Below are positions 8,456-16,200 of a stretch of 64,000 nucleotides of DNA, piece after piece; position 1 is the first letter of the stretch, and the number at the start of each line of letters is the position of its first letter. A program made the translations under genes and the position numbers. This DNA is from Natrinema amylolyticum (GTDB taxonomy: Archaea; Halobacteriota; Halobacteria; Halobacteriales; Natrialbaceae), in assembly GCF_020515625.1 (NCBI RefSeq), contig NZ_JAIWPJ010000005.1:113692-177691 (forward strand), read 5' to 3'. The notes below the pieces were generated by a model that saw nothing but the letters and a program-made list of their open reading frames with translations, had not been told where the DNA came from and did no database searches.

Positions 8456-8869
8456 CTACTCGTAGAGATCGAATCGCTCGATGAGGACGAACGGGTCTCG
8501 TTCGCGATTGTAGTAGGAGACGTCGCCGTCGACGGCCTCGATGACCCGCCGGTGGACCTCGCGTGCGGCCCGGCCCTCGTCGGGATCCAGGTGGTGTTTC
8601 CCGCGCATGTCGGTCCAGAACCCGCCGTCGAGCCACAGTAGGGTCTCGTCGGTGGACTGGTAGACGACCTCCCCCTGATCGGTCAGGCCGTCGATCGCGA
8701 ACTGGCGGCCGGAGAGCTGTGCGCGAGCGAGGACGGCGATGAGCTGCCGACGTGAGATCGGTGCATGGAGCGCGACGTCGTCGATGGTTTCGCCGAAATA
8801 CGCCTCGACGAGGTCACACGCCCGCGAGAACTCGTCGAACTCGACTTCCTGATCCTGTGCGATCTTCAT
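8456..8869 (-). CDS. Conserved haloarchaeal protein of unknown function
   Basis: The 137-residue product begins MKIAQDQEVEFDEFSRACDL, contains YFGETIDDVALHAPISRRQLI and a Trp-rich segment LLWLDGGFWTDMRG, and ends ERDPFVLIERFDLYE. It has no membrane segment, signal or metal-binding cysteine cluster. I do not recognise the family. On its strand a TATA-like TTTTTATA lies at about 8917-8930, and a perfect 9-bp inverted repeat sits between TATA and start, suggesting repressor control. It converges with nothing downstream; the FNT-like pseudogene follows on the same strand. Confidence 0.7.
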   Translation of the reverse strand: MKIAQDQEVEFDEFSRACDLVEAYFGETIDDVALHAPISRRQLIAVLARAQLSGRQFAIDGLTDQGEVVYQSTDETLLWLDGGFWTDMRGKHHLDPDEGRAAREVHRRVIEAVDGDVSYYNRERDPFVLIERFDLYE

Positions 8870-8874
8870 AACGG

Positions 8875-8901
8875 TCTAACCGAGCGATTCTTTCGGTTAG
8901 A
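8875..8901. promoter_or_regulatory. 9-bp inverted repeat at the promoter of the 8456-8869 gene
   Basis: TCTAACCGA (8875-8883) is matched exactly by TCGGTTAGA (8893-8901) with a 9-nt spacer. It lies 6-32 nt upstream of the start codon and downstream of the TATA-like element, so it covers the expected transcription start. That is the classic position of an archaeal repressor operator. Confidence 0.5.
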
Positions 8902-8999
8902 TGGCTGTTAGGAAAACCAGTATAAAAATCTATGCCTCGGTCAGTCACCCCGTCACCACCGTCATTGGGTCGATCCCGGTCTGCAGGCGCTCGAGCGGG

Positions 9000-10268
9000 T
9001 TAGGCGAGCGCACTCGCAGCGCGGATCAACCGCTCCTCGCCGAAGGCGGGACCGACGAGTTGGAGGCCGACGGGGAGGCCGTCGGTTTCGCCCGCCGGAA
9101 CCGAGATAGCGGGCAGATCGGCGAGGTTGACCGGCACCGTGTTCGCGTCGGCGAGGTACAACTGGAGCGGATCGTCCAGGCTCTCGCCGAGTTCGAACGG
9201 CGGGACCGGCATCGTGGGGCTCGCGAGGACGTCGGCCTCCGAGAGCGCCTCGTCGAAGTCCTGCTTGACCCACGCGCGAGCGTCTTGGGCCTTCTTGTAG
9301 TACTTGTCGTGGTAACCTGCCGAGAGCGCGTAGGTACCGAGCAGGATCCGTCGCTTGACCTCGTCACCGAAGCCCTCCTCGCGGGCCCGAGCGAAGGTCT
9401 CGTTCCAGTTGCCGTCGTAGCCGCCCGAGTGCCCGTAGCGGACGCCGTCGAACCGCGCGAGGTTCGAAGAGGCTTCCGACATCGCGATCACGTAGTAGGC
9501 CTCGACGGCGTGCTCGACCGACGGCAGCGAGACCTCGTGATACTCCGCACCGCGGTCCTCGAGTTCGCCAAGGGCCTCCCAGAACGTCTCGACGACGCCC
9601 TCGTCGGCCCCCTCGAGCAACTCCGTGGGAACGCCGATCTGGAGCCCGTCGACGTCGCCGGTCGCGGCGTCGGCGTAGTTCGAGTCGTCGCCCTCGCTGC
9701 GAGTGGTCGCGTCGCGTTCGTCGCTCCCGGCGATCACGTCGAGCAGTTCGGCGGCGTCCTCGACGGTCTCGCCGAAGGGACCGATCTGTTCTAAACTGTT
9801 GCCGTAGGCCACGAGGCCGTACCGCGAGACCAGCCCGTACGTGGGTTTGATGCCGACGACGCCACAGAAGGCGGCCGGACAGCGGACCGAGCCGCCGGTG
9901 TCGGAACCGAGCGCGAGGTCGGCCTCGCCGGCGGCGACGGCGGCCGCAGAGCCGCCCGAAGAGCCGCCGGGCACGTGGCCCGGTGCGGCGGGGTTGTCCG
10001 TCTCGCCGAAGTAGGAGGTCTCGGTGGTCGTCCCCATCCCGAACTCGTCCATGTTAGCCTTGCCGACGATGGTCGCACCGGCGTCTTTCAGGCGCTCGAC
10101 GACTGTCGCGTCGTAGGGCGGCACGTAGTCCTCGAGCATCCGCGAGCCGCAGGTCGTCCGGACGCCCTCGGTCGAGATATTGTCCTTGACCGCGACCGTT
10201 TTGCCGGCGAGAGGGCCGTCCTCGGCTCCCTCGATCCCCTCCTCGGTGATGAAAATGTTCTCCGACAT
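9000..10268 (-). CDS. gatA: Glu-tRNA(Gln)/Asp-tRNA(Asn) amidotransferase subunit A
   Basis: The amidase subunit of GatCAB, which releases ammonia from glutamine to transamidate mischarged tRNA. The 422-residue product starts MSENIFITEEGIEGAEDGPL and carries the Ser-cisSer-Lys triad regions: AVKDNISTEGVRTTCGSRML (lysine), then GGSSGGSAAAVAAGEADLAL and GSDTGGSVRCPAAFCG (serines). A long open frame continues far upstream of this ATG, through gatC and antisense to tfb, but the start at 10268 lies 2 nt after the gatC stop and matches the family N-terminus. gatB is not in the window. Confidence 0.95.
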   Translation of the reverse strand: MSENIFITEEGIEGAEDGPLAGKTVAVKDNISTEGVRTTCGSRMLEDYVPPYDATVVERLKDAGATIVGKANMDEFGMGTTTETSYFGETDNPAAPGHVPGGSSGGSAAAVAAGEADLALGSDTGGSVRCPAAFCGVVGIKPTYGLVSRYGLVAYGNSLEQIGPFGETVEDAAELLDVIAGSDERDATTRSEGDDSNYADAATGDVDGLQIGVPTELLEGADEGVVETFWEALGELEDRGAEYHEVSLPSVEHAVEAYYVIAMSEASSNLARFDGVRYGHSGGYDGNWNETFARAREEGFGDEVKRRILLGTYALSAGYHDKYYKKAQDARAWVKQDFDEALSEADVLASPTMPVPPFELGESLDDPLQLYLADANTVPVNLADLPAISVPAGETDGLPVGLQLVGPAFGEERLIRAASALA

Positions 10269-10270
10269 GG

Positions 10271-10549
10271 TTATGAGACGTTCGGCCCCTTGAAGTAGCC
10301 GTCCTCGGTTTCCGGCGCGTTCCGGAGCGCTTCCTCGCTGTCCAGCGAGGCGCGTTCCTCGTCCGGTCGCATCACGTTCGCGAGGTCGGCGTCCCGATCG
10401 ACTTCCGGCACCTCGTCTAACGTCTCGAAGTACTCGAGGATGTCCGCGAACTGCCCGGTGAACCGGTCGACCTCGTCGTCTGCGAGGTCGACGCGAGCCA
10501 AATCCGCGACGTGGCGGACCTCCTCGGGACTGACGGCGTCGTCGCTCAT
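10271..10549 (-). CDS. gatC: Aspartyl/glutamyl-tRNA amidotransferase subunit C
   Basis: The 92-residue product reads MSDDAVSPEEVRHVADLARV, has the GatC core FADILEYFETLDEVPEVDRD and the C-terminal EDGYFKGPNVS. GatC wraps around GatA and stabilises the complex. ATG 10549 is chosen over one 12 nt upstream because homologues begin at this point. The stop is 2 nt before gatA, giving a gatCA unit separate from gatB. Confidence 0.93.
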   Translation of the reverse strand: MSDDAVSPEEVRHVADLARVDLADDEVDRFTGQFADILEYFETLDEVPEVDRDADLANVMRPDEERASLDSEEALRNAPETEDGYFKGPNVS

Positions 10550-10561
10550 ACGTGTTCGCAC

Positions 10562-10745
10562 CGGCCTCCGGAGAGTAAGGGTTTCGATACGGCCGGCGCG
10601 ACCGCAGGCCGCGTTCCCGCGCGTCGGGTGTCGGAGCCCGTCTCGGTTTCGTCCCGTCCTCGTTACCCCCAGCGTTTAAGTGACAGGAATCCGTTAAAAT
10701 AGACGAGAGAACGTTTTCCAGCGATTGGTTCCCGATTCGCTGACA
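10562..10745 (+). promoter_or_regulatory. tfb promoter in the gatC/tfb divergent spacer
   Basis: The spacer separates the leftward gatCA unit from tfb. On the plus strand a TATA-like GCGTTTAAGTGAC lies at about 10673-10685, followed by an AT-rich GTTAAAATAGACG. The distance to the ATG at 10746 leaves a leader of about 40 nt, so this transcript is probably not leaderless. Confidence 0.45.
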
Positions 10746-11735
10746 ATGACCGATACTCCCATTCGAACGCGGACTGACGAGCGAGAGCAGACCGAGCCCG
10801 AAACCGAGAGCGAAGCGTCGGCCGAAACCGCCCGCGAGCGAGAGCAGTGTCCGGAGTGTGGCGGCCGACTGGTCGCCGACGACGAACACGCCGAGACCGT
10901 CTGCGAGGACTGCGGACTGGTCGTCGACGAGGGCGAGATCGACCGCGGCCCCGAGTGGCGCGCCTTCGACGCCGCCGAGAAAGACGAGAAGTCCCGCGTC
11001 GGTGCGCCGACGACCAACATGATGCACGATCAGGGGCTCTCGACGAACATCGGCTGGCAGAACAAGGACGCCTACGGGAAGTCCCTGAGCTCCCGCCAAC
11101 GCGAGAAGATGCAGCGCCTGCGCACATGGAACGAGCGCTTCCGGACTCGCAACTCCAGGGAACGCAACCTGAAGCAGGCGCTGGGCGAGATCGATCGGAT
11201 GGCCTCCGCGCTCGGCCTCCCGGAGAACGTCCGAGAAACCGCCAGCGTCATCTACCGGCGCGCCCTCGAGGAGGACCTCCTGCCGGGTCGCTCGATCGAA
11301 GGCGTCGCGACCGCGTCGCTGTACGCCGCCGCTCGCCAGGCCGGCACCCCGCGCAGCTTGGACGAGATCTCGGCCGTCTCCCGCGTCGAGAAACCCGAGG
11401 TCGCCCGCACCTATCGATACGTCGTCCGGGAACTCGGACTGGAGGTCCAGCCGGCCGATCCCGAGAGCTACGTTCCCCGCTTCGCCAGCGACCTCGACCT
11501 CTCCGACGAGACCGAACTGCGCGCTCGCGACCTGCTGGCGACGGCGAAAGAGAAGGGAATTCACAGCGGTAAGTCCCCGGTCGGCCTCGCCGCCGCGGCG
11601 GTCTACGCGGCCGCGCTCCTGACGAACGAACAGGTCACCCAGAACGACGTCAGCGAGGTCGCCAGTATCTCCGAAGTGACTATCCGAAACCGCTACCACG
11701 AGCTGCTCGAGGCCGAAGACGGAGCGACGGTCTGA
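10746..11735 (+). CDS. tfb: Transcription initiation factor TFB
   Basis: The archaeal TFIIB homologue that bridges TBP-TATA and RNA polymerase. The 329-residue product has an acidic N-terminus, a zinc ribbon (CPECGGR at about residue 36 and CEDCGLVVDEG), the B-reader/linker (GAPTTNMMHDQGLSTNIGW), and two cyclin repeats starting near residues 130 and 225. The C-terminal recognition helix EVTIRNRYHEL is intact. ATG 10746 is preferred over a start 21 nt upstream. Haloarchaea carry many TFB paralogues; which one this is cannot be told from the sequence alone. Confidence 0.96.
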   Translation: MTDTPIRTRTDEREQTEPETESEASAETAREREQCPECGGRLVADDEHAETVCEDCGLVVDEGEIDRGPEWRAFDAAEKDEKSRVGAPTTNMMHDQGLSTNIGWQNKDAYGKSLSSRQREKMQRLRTWNERFRTRNSRERNLKQALGEIDRMASALGLPENVRETASVIYRRALEEDLLPGRSIEGVATASLYAAARQAGTPRSLDEISAVSRVEKPEVARTYRYVVRELGLEVQPADPESYVPRFASDLDLSDETELRARDLLATAKEKGIHSGKSPVGLAAAAVYAAALLTNEQVTQNDVSEVASISEVTIRNRYHELLEAEDGATV

Positions 11736-11874
11736 TTTACCGGTGGAATCGCCCCTCGAGTCGTTCGTTCAATAGCTAATTACCGGATCTTAATTCGTTA
11801 CTACCGCGCCGAATGCTCGCGTTCGATCGGTTAAGAACTGTATACTCAAGGACTATTTCATCGGTGTTGATAGT

Positions 11875-12000
11875 ATGCACTGTGATAACTGTGACGCCGA
11901 CGAGGTTGCATACACGTTAACGACCCACGTCGAACCGGCGGGGCAGGAGCACGTCCAACTCCACTTCTGCTCGACCGACTGCCTCCGCGTCTGGACGTGA
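11875..12000 (+). CDS. Zinc-finger micro-protein, 41 residues
   Basis: ATG 11875 opens MHCDNCDADEVAYTLTTHVE and ends HFCSTDCLRVWT. Two cysteine pairs (CDNC and CSTDC) would bind one zinc ion, as in the small zinc-finger proteins common in haloarchaea (it resembles the DUF7576 type). A TATA-like GTATACTC at about 11849 is placed for a leaderless transcript. It sits alone between tfb and the nirK region; its role is unknown. Confidence 0.75.
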   Translation: MHCDNCDADEVAYTLTTHVEPAGQEHVQLHFCSTDCLRVWT

Positions 12001-12172
12001 CGTGGGTCTCGGGCGGACCGGCCGGTTCACGACGGCGAGACGACTCCGCAGCCGGTATCGTCCGCGAGCGGCGGCTCCGAATCGCCTCGAGCGGCGTCGA
12101 GTCGAGCAGGCAGGTCGAACGGGGAACGGATAGGTTCGGAAAAGAGCTGATGGGGGAGCGGGACGGTCCCGC

Positions 12173-13261
12173 TCACGGGTCTTCGTCGTAGACGTCTCGA
12201 GTGGGCTCGCCGCTGACGTCGATGACGCCGAGGGCGCCGCGGCGGGCCGCGCGGGTCAGCGCGTGGTCGACGATCTTGACCGGCCCGGGCACCGGGAACT
12301 CCATCTCGGCGGCGGCCGTCGTCCCCGGCGCGACGGGTGCGGTTTCGATATTGCGCTCGGGTTCGGTCAGGAGGTCGCCATCGCGGTAGTAGCGGCTCCA
12401 GACGTTCCCGATCGGGTGGAGCGAGCTCAGCAGGTTCGGACCGCCGTTGGCGAAGTAGACCCGTGCGGTCTCGCCGGTCTCGGCCTGCATCGGCTGGCCG
12501 CCGTCGGGGGCGAAGCCGTAGGCCTGGCCGTTGAACACGACGTAGGTCGGCTGTTCGGCGAGCATGGCGTCGAAGTCGAAGCCGTGGTGGCCTTTCTCAC
12601 CGACGTCGCCGTCGGTGTAGATCTCGTGCTGGCCGAGGTAGTACTCGGTGTCGACCTCGGGGAGGCCGTCCTCGGGCTCGACGAGGATCGAACCGAACAT
12701 GCCGCTGCTGATGTGCTGATCCATGTTCGGGATCGCACAGTGGTAGATGAACACGCCCGCGTAGTCAGCGGTGAAGCTGATCTGGGTGGGGTCGTCGCCG
12801 GGCGCGATCGTGGTCGCGTCGGCCCCGCCGCCGGGGCCGTAGACCGCGTGGAAGTCCATGTTGTGGGCGGCCACGTTCAGATCCTCCGGGACGTCGAAGG
12901 TAAGGTTCACCCGGTCGCCGCGCCGGACTCGGACCATCGGGCCGGGGACCTGCCCTTCGAAGGTCATGTAGTCGAAGGTGACCCCCGGCTCGATCTCGGC
13001 GGTCACCCGCTCGGTCCGGATCGTGACGTCGTGTTCACGGGGCTCGTCCCAGTCGACCGGTGGGGGAATGTCCGTCGGATCCCGCGCGATCCGGTCGACG
13101 TCGGCCGTTTTCGCCGCCGGCAGTCCCTCCTCGGCCGCCGGCTCGTCGGTTCCAGCGCTGTTCCCCTGGGCGTCGCTATCGAGACAGCCGGCCACCGCCA
13201 GCGCGCCGGTCACCCCGATCGCCTGCAGTACATGCCGCCGGTTGAGTTGGGATTGGGTCAT
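12173..13261 (-). CDS. nirK: Copper-containing nitrite reductase (NirK)
   Basis: Reduces nitrite to nitric oxide outside the membrane. The 362-residue product starts with a Tat signal and lipobox (NRRHVLQAIGVTGALAVAGC), so it is probably a membrane-anchored lipoprotein. Two cupredoxin domains follow. Type-1 and type-2 copper ligands are visible: HNMDFH, then YHCAIPNMDQHISSGM (His, Cys, His, Met with the short class II spacing), and the second-domain type-2 histidine in SSLHPIGNVW. The C-terminus is GVIDVSGEPTRDVYDEDP. The start at 13261 gives the Tat motif near the N-terminus. Downstream neighbours (DUF2249 genes, HTH regulator, NrfD module) point to a nitrite respiration island. I found no clear copy of the CGAAC palindrome in its promoter. 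Confidence 0.95.
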   Translation of the reverse strand: MTQSQLNRRHVLQAIGVTGALAVAGCLDSDAQGNSAGTDEPAAEEGLPAAKTADVDRIARDPTDIPPPVDWDEPREHDVTIRTERVTAEIEPGVTFDYMTFEGQVPGPMVRVRRGDRVNLTFDVPEDLNVAAHNMDFHAVYGPGGGADATTIAPGDDPTQISFTADYAGVFIYHCAIPNMDQHISSGMFGSILVEPEDGLPEVDTEYYLGQHEIYTDGDVGEKGHHGFDFDAMLAEQPTYVVFNGQAYGFAPDGGQPMQAETGETARVYFANGGPNLLSSLHPIGNVWSRYYRDGDLLTEPERNIETAPVAPGTTAAAEMEFPVPGPVKIVDHALTRAARRGALGVIDVSGEPTRDVYDEDP

Positions 13262-13482
13262 TGTCCTCACTCGGGGATAGGAGTGGACGTATGATCAACC
13301 ATCACGACGGTTCTCGACGAATAGTAATCGAGTCGACCGAACCCCCGATATCGTGGGCAGTTAAGTACCCCTCGCCGCTGACTGTCTGCAGGGCGATTTC
13401 CGACCGCTCGACGTCCGTGTATCGGCGGCTCGAGGCCCGGGATTTCGCGGCGGTGCCTGCCCAATCGATATGAGGGGCGGCG

Positions 13483-14436
13483 ATGCACGGAGACGTGATG
13501 GGCGCAACTTCGCGGTCGATGGTCACGAGCGGGGAAATCGGGTCCGTCATCCCGTCGACGGTCGACGCGGAATCGACCTATCGGACGGTCAACGGGATCG
13601 AGTTACACGTCGTCGCGGCCGGCGACGAGACGGATCCACTGGTCGTCTTGCTCCACGGCTTTCCCGAGTTCTGGTACAGCTGGCGGTCCCAGATCGCACC
13701 GCTGGTCGAGGCCGGATACCGAGTCCTGGCCCCCGACCTGCGCGGATACAACCTGAGCGAGAAACCGACCGGCGTGCGACCGTACCGGATTCGCGAATCG
13801 TCGCGAGACGTCGCCGACCTGATCGCGACGGAGGACCGAGACGCCGCACGCGTCGTCGGCCACGACTGGGGCGGCATGGTCGCCTGGGATCTCGGACTCC
13901 ACCGCCCGGAGACGGTCGATCGACTCGCCGTCGTCAACGCCCCCCACCCAACCGCCTATCGGCGGCAACTCGTCTCGAACCCCGAGCAACTGCGCCGCAG
14001 TTGGTACGCCGCGGCGTTCCAACTGCCGTGGCTCCCCGAGTTCGCCTGCCGATACGCTGACTATCGCTTGCTCGAGCGAGCCCTTCGCGAAACCGCCGCG
14101 CCGGGGGCGTTCAGCGACGATGACCTGGCCCGCTACCGTCGCGCCTGGGACCGGGACGGTGCGCTCACTGGCATGCTCAACTGGTACCGAGCGACCGCAC
14201 GATACCCGCCGAGTCCGTCGACTGACCGGGTCGACGTGCCGACGCTCGTCGTCTGGGGCGAAGCGGACGCAGCGCTGGTGTCCGAACTCGCGGTCGACAG
14301 CGCGGGGTTCTGCTCGGAGAGCCGTCTCGAGTTACTGCCGGACGCGAGTCACTGGGTTCACCACGAAAAATCCGAGCGAGTAACGGACATCCTGCGCGAG
14401 CACCTCGAGCCGGCGGGCGTCAGTCGTTCCAGATGA
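13483..14436 (+). CDS. Alpha/beta hydrolase, epoxide-hydrolase-like
   Basis: The 317-residue product has the oxyanion motif LLHGFPEFWYSW, the nucleophile elbow VVGHDWGGMVAWDL (Asp nucleophile, as in epoxide hydrolases and haloalkane dehalogenases), a Trp/Tyr-rich cap, and the catalytic His in LPDASHWVHHE. An Asp in VVWGEADAAL completes the triad. The substrate is unknown. ATG 13483 is used; ATG 13498 is a reasonable alternative that trims an unconserved N-terminus. It lies between nirK and the DUF2249 genes and converges with the latter; no functional link to nitrite is evident. Confidence 0.85.
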   Translation: MHGDVMGATSRSMVTSGEIGSVIPSTVDAESTYRTVNGIELHVVAAGDETDPLVVLLHGFPEFWYSWRSQIAPLVEAGYRVLAPDLRGYNLSEKPTGVRPYRIRESSRDVADLIATEDRDAARVVGHDWGGMVAWDLGLHRPETVDRLAVVNAPHPTAYRRQLVSNPEQLRRSWYAAAFQLPWLPEFACRYADYRLLERALRETAAPGAFSDDDLARYRRAWDRDGALTGMLNWYRATARYPPSPSTDRVDVPTLVVWGEADAALVSELAVDSAGFCSESRLELLPDASHWVHHEKSERVTDILREHLEPAGVSRSR

Positions 14437-14683
14437 CTGTCACGACCTCGTCCTCGAGTTCGGTGGTCTCGTAGCGGTAGCCTCGGTCCTCGAGTTTCGG
14501 GTAGAGGAACTGCGGAGCGCGGTCGTTGCGCTGGACAAGTACCGTCTCGTCGGGCAGTTCGACGAGGCGCTCGAGGGTCTGCTGGAGCGGGTTCGGCGGT
14601 CCGAGCGACCGCACGTCGAGGGTCTCTCGCGGGCGGTCGTTCGGCGCATCGGTGCGGTCGGCGACGGTGGTGGGTGTCGACAT
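14420..14683 (-). CDS. DUF2249 domain protein (copy 1 of 3)
   Basis: The 87-residue product contains the DUF2249 core RETLDVRSLGPPNPLQQTLE, then LPDETVLVQRNDRAPQFLYP and a C-terminal strand TTELEDEVVTVIWND. DUF2249 proteins are small SirA/TusA-like folds that often cluster with denitrification and haemerythrin genes; biochemical function is not established. Its end overlaps the hydrolase end by 17 nt. A CGAAC-type palindrome (14722-14733) lies 39-50 nt upstream of the start and no strong TATA box is seen, which suggests activator-dependent transcription. Confidence 0.85.
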   Translation of the reverse strand: MSTPTTVADRTDAPNDRPRETLDVRSLGPPNPLQQTLERLVELPDETVLVQRNDRAPQFLYPKLEDRGYRYETTELEDEVVTVIWND

Positions 14684-14721
14684 ACGTGCTCGTTCGGTCC
14701 CGCGGGAGCTATCGTTCGCCC

Positions 14722-14733
14722 CGTACGTGTTCG
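14722..14733. promoter_or_regulatory. CGAAC-type palindrome before DUF2249 copy 1
   Basis: CGTACGTGTTCG differs at one base from the 12-mer at 15358-15369. It lies 39-50 nt upstream of the start at 14683. On the minus strand it is followed by GGG and then CGAACGA, an arrangement also seen before copy 3. Confidence 0.5.
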
Positions 14734-14788
14734 GTCAGAGCGGAGCCAGCGAGCGGACAATCGTCCGCTGCGTTCGATCCCGCCCGAA

Positions 14789-15022
14789 TTACGTCTCTAC
14801 TTTCGGGAAGGTGGCGACGAACTCGTCAGGGGCGACCTGTTCGACCTCGTAGCCGTCAGCATCGAACTCGTCGACCTCGGCCTCGAACTCGTAGAACAAC
14901 GGCTTCGGCTCGTGATCGTTGACGATGGTCAGCGACTCGCCCGGCTCGAGGGCGTCGAACTCGTCGTGGATCGTGGGATGGCGGTTCACCGGCGGAATGT
15001 CCCTGACGTCGAGTCGTGTCAT
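14789..15022 (-). CDS. DUF2249 domain protein (copy 2 of 3)
   Basis: The 77-residue product reads MTRLDVRDIPPVNRHPTIHD, then ALEPGESLTIVNDHEPKPLF and a C-terminal EVEQVAPDEFVATFPKV. The DHEPKPLFYEF segment is the most family-typical part of DUF2249. It has its own upstream palindrome (15063-15074), so it seems to be transcribed separately from its neighbours yet under the same control. Function unknown; a redox or metal-related role in nitrite/NO metabolism is inferred from context only. Confidence 0.87.
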   Translation of the reverse strand: MTRLDVRDIPPVNRHPTIHDEFDALEPGESLTIVNDHEPKPLFYEFEAEVDEFDADGYEVEQVAPDEFVATFPKVET

Positions 15023-15062
15023 GCACTTCGTACTCGGAACGAGTCCCGCATCGTCCTTCGTG

Positions 15063-15074
15063 CGAACATGATCG
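15063..15074. promoter_or_regulatory. CGAAC-type palindrome before DUF2249 copy 2
   Basis: CGAACATGATCG lies 41-52 nt upstream of the start at 15022. On the minus strand it reads CGATCATGTTCG and is followed by CA and CGAAGGA, matching the layout before copies 1 and 3. Confidence 0.5.
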
Positions 15075-15090
15075 GTTCCGGGCCGGGTCG

Positions 15091-15318
15091 CTACGCGTGT
15101 TCGATGAGGACGTGCCAGACGCCGCCCTCGCGTTCCTCGCTCTCGTGAGTGAACCCGCGGTCGTCGAGCACCTCATAGAGCGGTTCCGGCTCGAACGGAG
15201 CGATCAGTCGCAGCCGGTGCTCCGCCTCGAGGTCCTCGAGGGCGGCCACGATGTCGTCGAACGGCGGGCCGTCGATCTCTCTGACGTCGAGCGTTCGGTC
15301 GGTGGATTTCGTTGCCAT
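15091..15318 (-). CDS. DUF2249 domain protein (copy 3 of 3)
   Basis: The 75-residue product starts MATKSTDRTLDVREIDGPPF, continues with ALEDLEAEHRLRLIAPFEPE and ends EGGVWHVLIEHA. ATG 15318 is chosen because it gives the usual short N-terminus; the frame stays open much further upstream but there it is antisense to the regulator gene. The three copies are well diverged from each other, so the expansion is old. A palindrome lies 40-51 nt upstream. It is divergent from the HTH_10 regulator gene. Confidence 0.87.
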   Translation of the reverse strand: MATKSTDRTLDVREIDGPPFDDIVAALEDLEAEHRLRLIAPFEPEPLYEVLDDRGFTHESEEREGGVWHVLIEHA

Positions 15319-15357
15319 CGGTTTCGGGTTCGATCCGGGATCGGTTGGTCGTTCGTC

Positions 15358-15369
15358 CGAACGTGTTCG
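15358..15369. promoter_or_regulatory. CGAAC-type palindrome before DUF2249 copy 3
   Basis: CGAACGTGTTCG is a perfect inverted repeat (CGAAC, 2-nt centre, GTTCG). It lies 40-51 nt upstream of the start at 15318 and is followed on the minus strand by GA and CGAACGA. Confidence 0.6.
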
Positions 15370-15403
15370 CGATTCCCGATCTTCCCGCCGGACGGGAATT
15401 TGC

Positions 15404-15415
15404 CGAACATATTCG
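15404..15415. promoter_or_regulatory. CGAAC-type palindrome upstream of the regulator's TATA box
   Basis: CGAACATATTCG lies 39-50 nt upstream of the regulator ATG, just before the TATA-like GGTATATAG (15424-15432). Its exact reverse complement recurs at 16201-16212. Confidence 0.55.
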
Positions 15416-15440
15416 TAGCCACCGGTATATAGTTTCGAGC

Positions 15441-15452
15441 GGAACACGTTCG
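15441..15452. promoter_or_regulatory. CGAAC-type palindrome between TATA box and start of the regulator gene
   Basis: GGAACACGTTCG (GAAC, 2-nt centre, GTTC) ends one base before the ATG at 15454 and must overlap the transcription start of a leaderless message. A protein bound here would block its own promoter, so this looks like an autorepression site. Confidence 0.5.
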
Positions 15453-15453
15453 T

Positions 15454-16128
15454 ATGGCCCAAGCAACCCTCACTCTCACGATGCCCGAGGACGTCTGGAT
15501 CCAGCAGATATCGACGGACTATCCCGAGTCGACCTTCCGGGTCCTCGCAGCCGTCCCCGGGTCCGAGTCCGGCTTCGCCCTCGTCCGGATCGCCGGTCCG
15601 GCGGTCCCCGAGGTGATCGAGGCCATGAACGATCACCCACAGCTCACCGAAATCACGCTCGCCCAGTGGAGCGACAACGAGGCGACGGTCCACTTCGAGA
15701 CGACGGCACCGCTCCTGTTGTTCTCCTCTCGAGAGTCGGGAATGCCCATCGAGCTCCCGGTCGAAATCCAGGACGGCGAGGCGAAAATCGAGGTCACCGG
15801 CTCCCGCGAGCGCCTCGCCGAACTCGCCGAACAGCTCGAGCACTTCGGCCTGCAGTATCGGATCGATCACGTTCGCGAGCGGCTCCACGAGAGCCAACTG
15901 CTCTCGGAGCGCCAGCTCGAGGTGATCGTCGCGGCGGTCGACGAGGGATACTACGACACGCCGCGCCAGTCCTCGCTGACCGAACTGGCCGACCACCTCG
16001 ACATCGCCAAGTCGACCTGCAGCGAGACGCTCCATCGGGCCGAGGAGGCGGTAATCAAACGATTCGTCGAGGACCTCCCGGGCGTCGACAGCAACGAACC
16101 GCTCGAAGAGGAACTCGCGAGCACCTAA
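15454..16128 (+). CDS. HTH_10 (bat-type) transcription regulator
   Basis: The 224-residue product has an N-terminal beta-rich sensor region (about 1-150) and a C-terminal bat-type HTH: LLSERQLEVIVAAVDEGYYD, then PRQSSLTELADHLDIAKSTC. This layout is typical of haloarchaeal regulators related to the bacterioopsin activator and to DmsR/NarO. It has a single cysteine, so unlike Cys-rich oxygen sensors it cannot itself bind a classical iron-sulfur cluster. Palindromes on both sides of its TATA box and before the neighbouring DUF2249 and Fe-S genes make it the likely local regulator, controlling itself and the island. That is inference; a NarO-type protein elsewhere could bind the same sites. Confidence 0.85.
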   Translation: MAQATLTLTMPEDVWIQQISTDYPESTFRVLAAVPGSESGFALVRIAGPAVPEVIEAMNDHPQLTEITLAQWSDNEATVHFETTAPLLLFSSRESGMPIELPVEIQDGEAKIEVTGSRERLAELAEQLEHFGLQYRIDHVRERLHESQLLSERQLEVIVAAVDEGYYDTPRQSSLTELADHLDIAKSTCSETLHRAEEAVIKRFVEDLPGVDSNEPLEEELAST

Positions 16129-16200
16129 ACGGGATCGTTCGACGCGAGACGCTATCCGATCGATCGCCGGCCGTGCTCCGACCCGTCCTACTTATACTTG

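Noticed and set aside
9000..11699. A continuous 899-codon minus-strand frame covering gatA, gatC and the antisense of tfb
   Set aside because: Only the part from 10268 downward is gatA. The upstream part is out of frame with gatC and antisense to tfb, and its sequence is Arg-rich shadow coding typical of high-GC genomes.
13262..13340. A CGAAC-type palindrome in the nirK promoter
   Set aside because: I looked for it on both strands and found only partial matches (CGAGAACCGTCG), too weak to report as a site.
15091..16035. Extension of DUF2249 copy 3 to a 314-residue protein
   Set aside because: The extra N-terminal part lies antisense to the HTH_10 regulator and passes through its promoter; the family start is at 15318.
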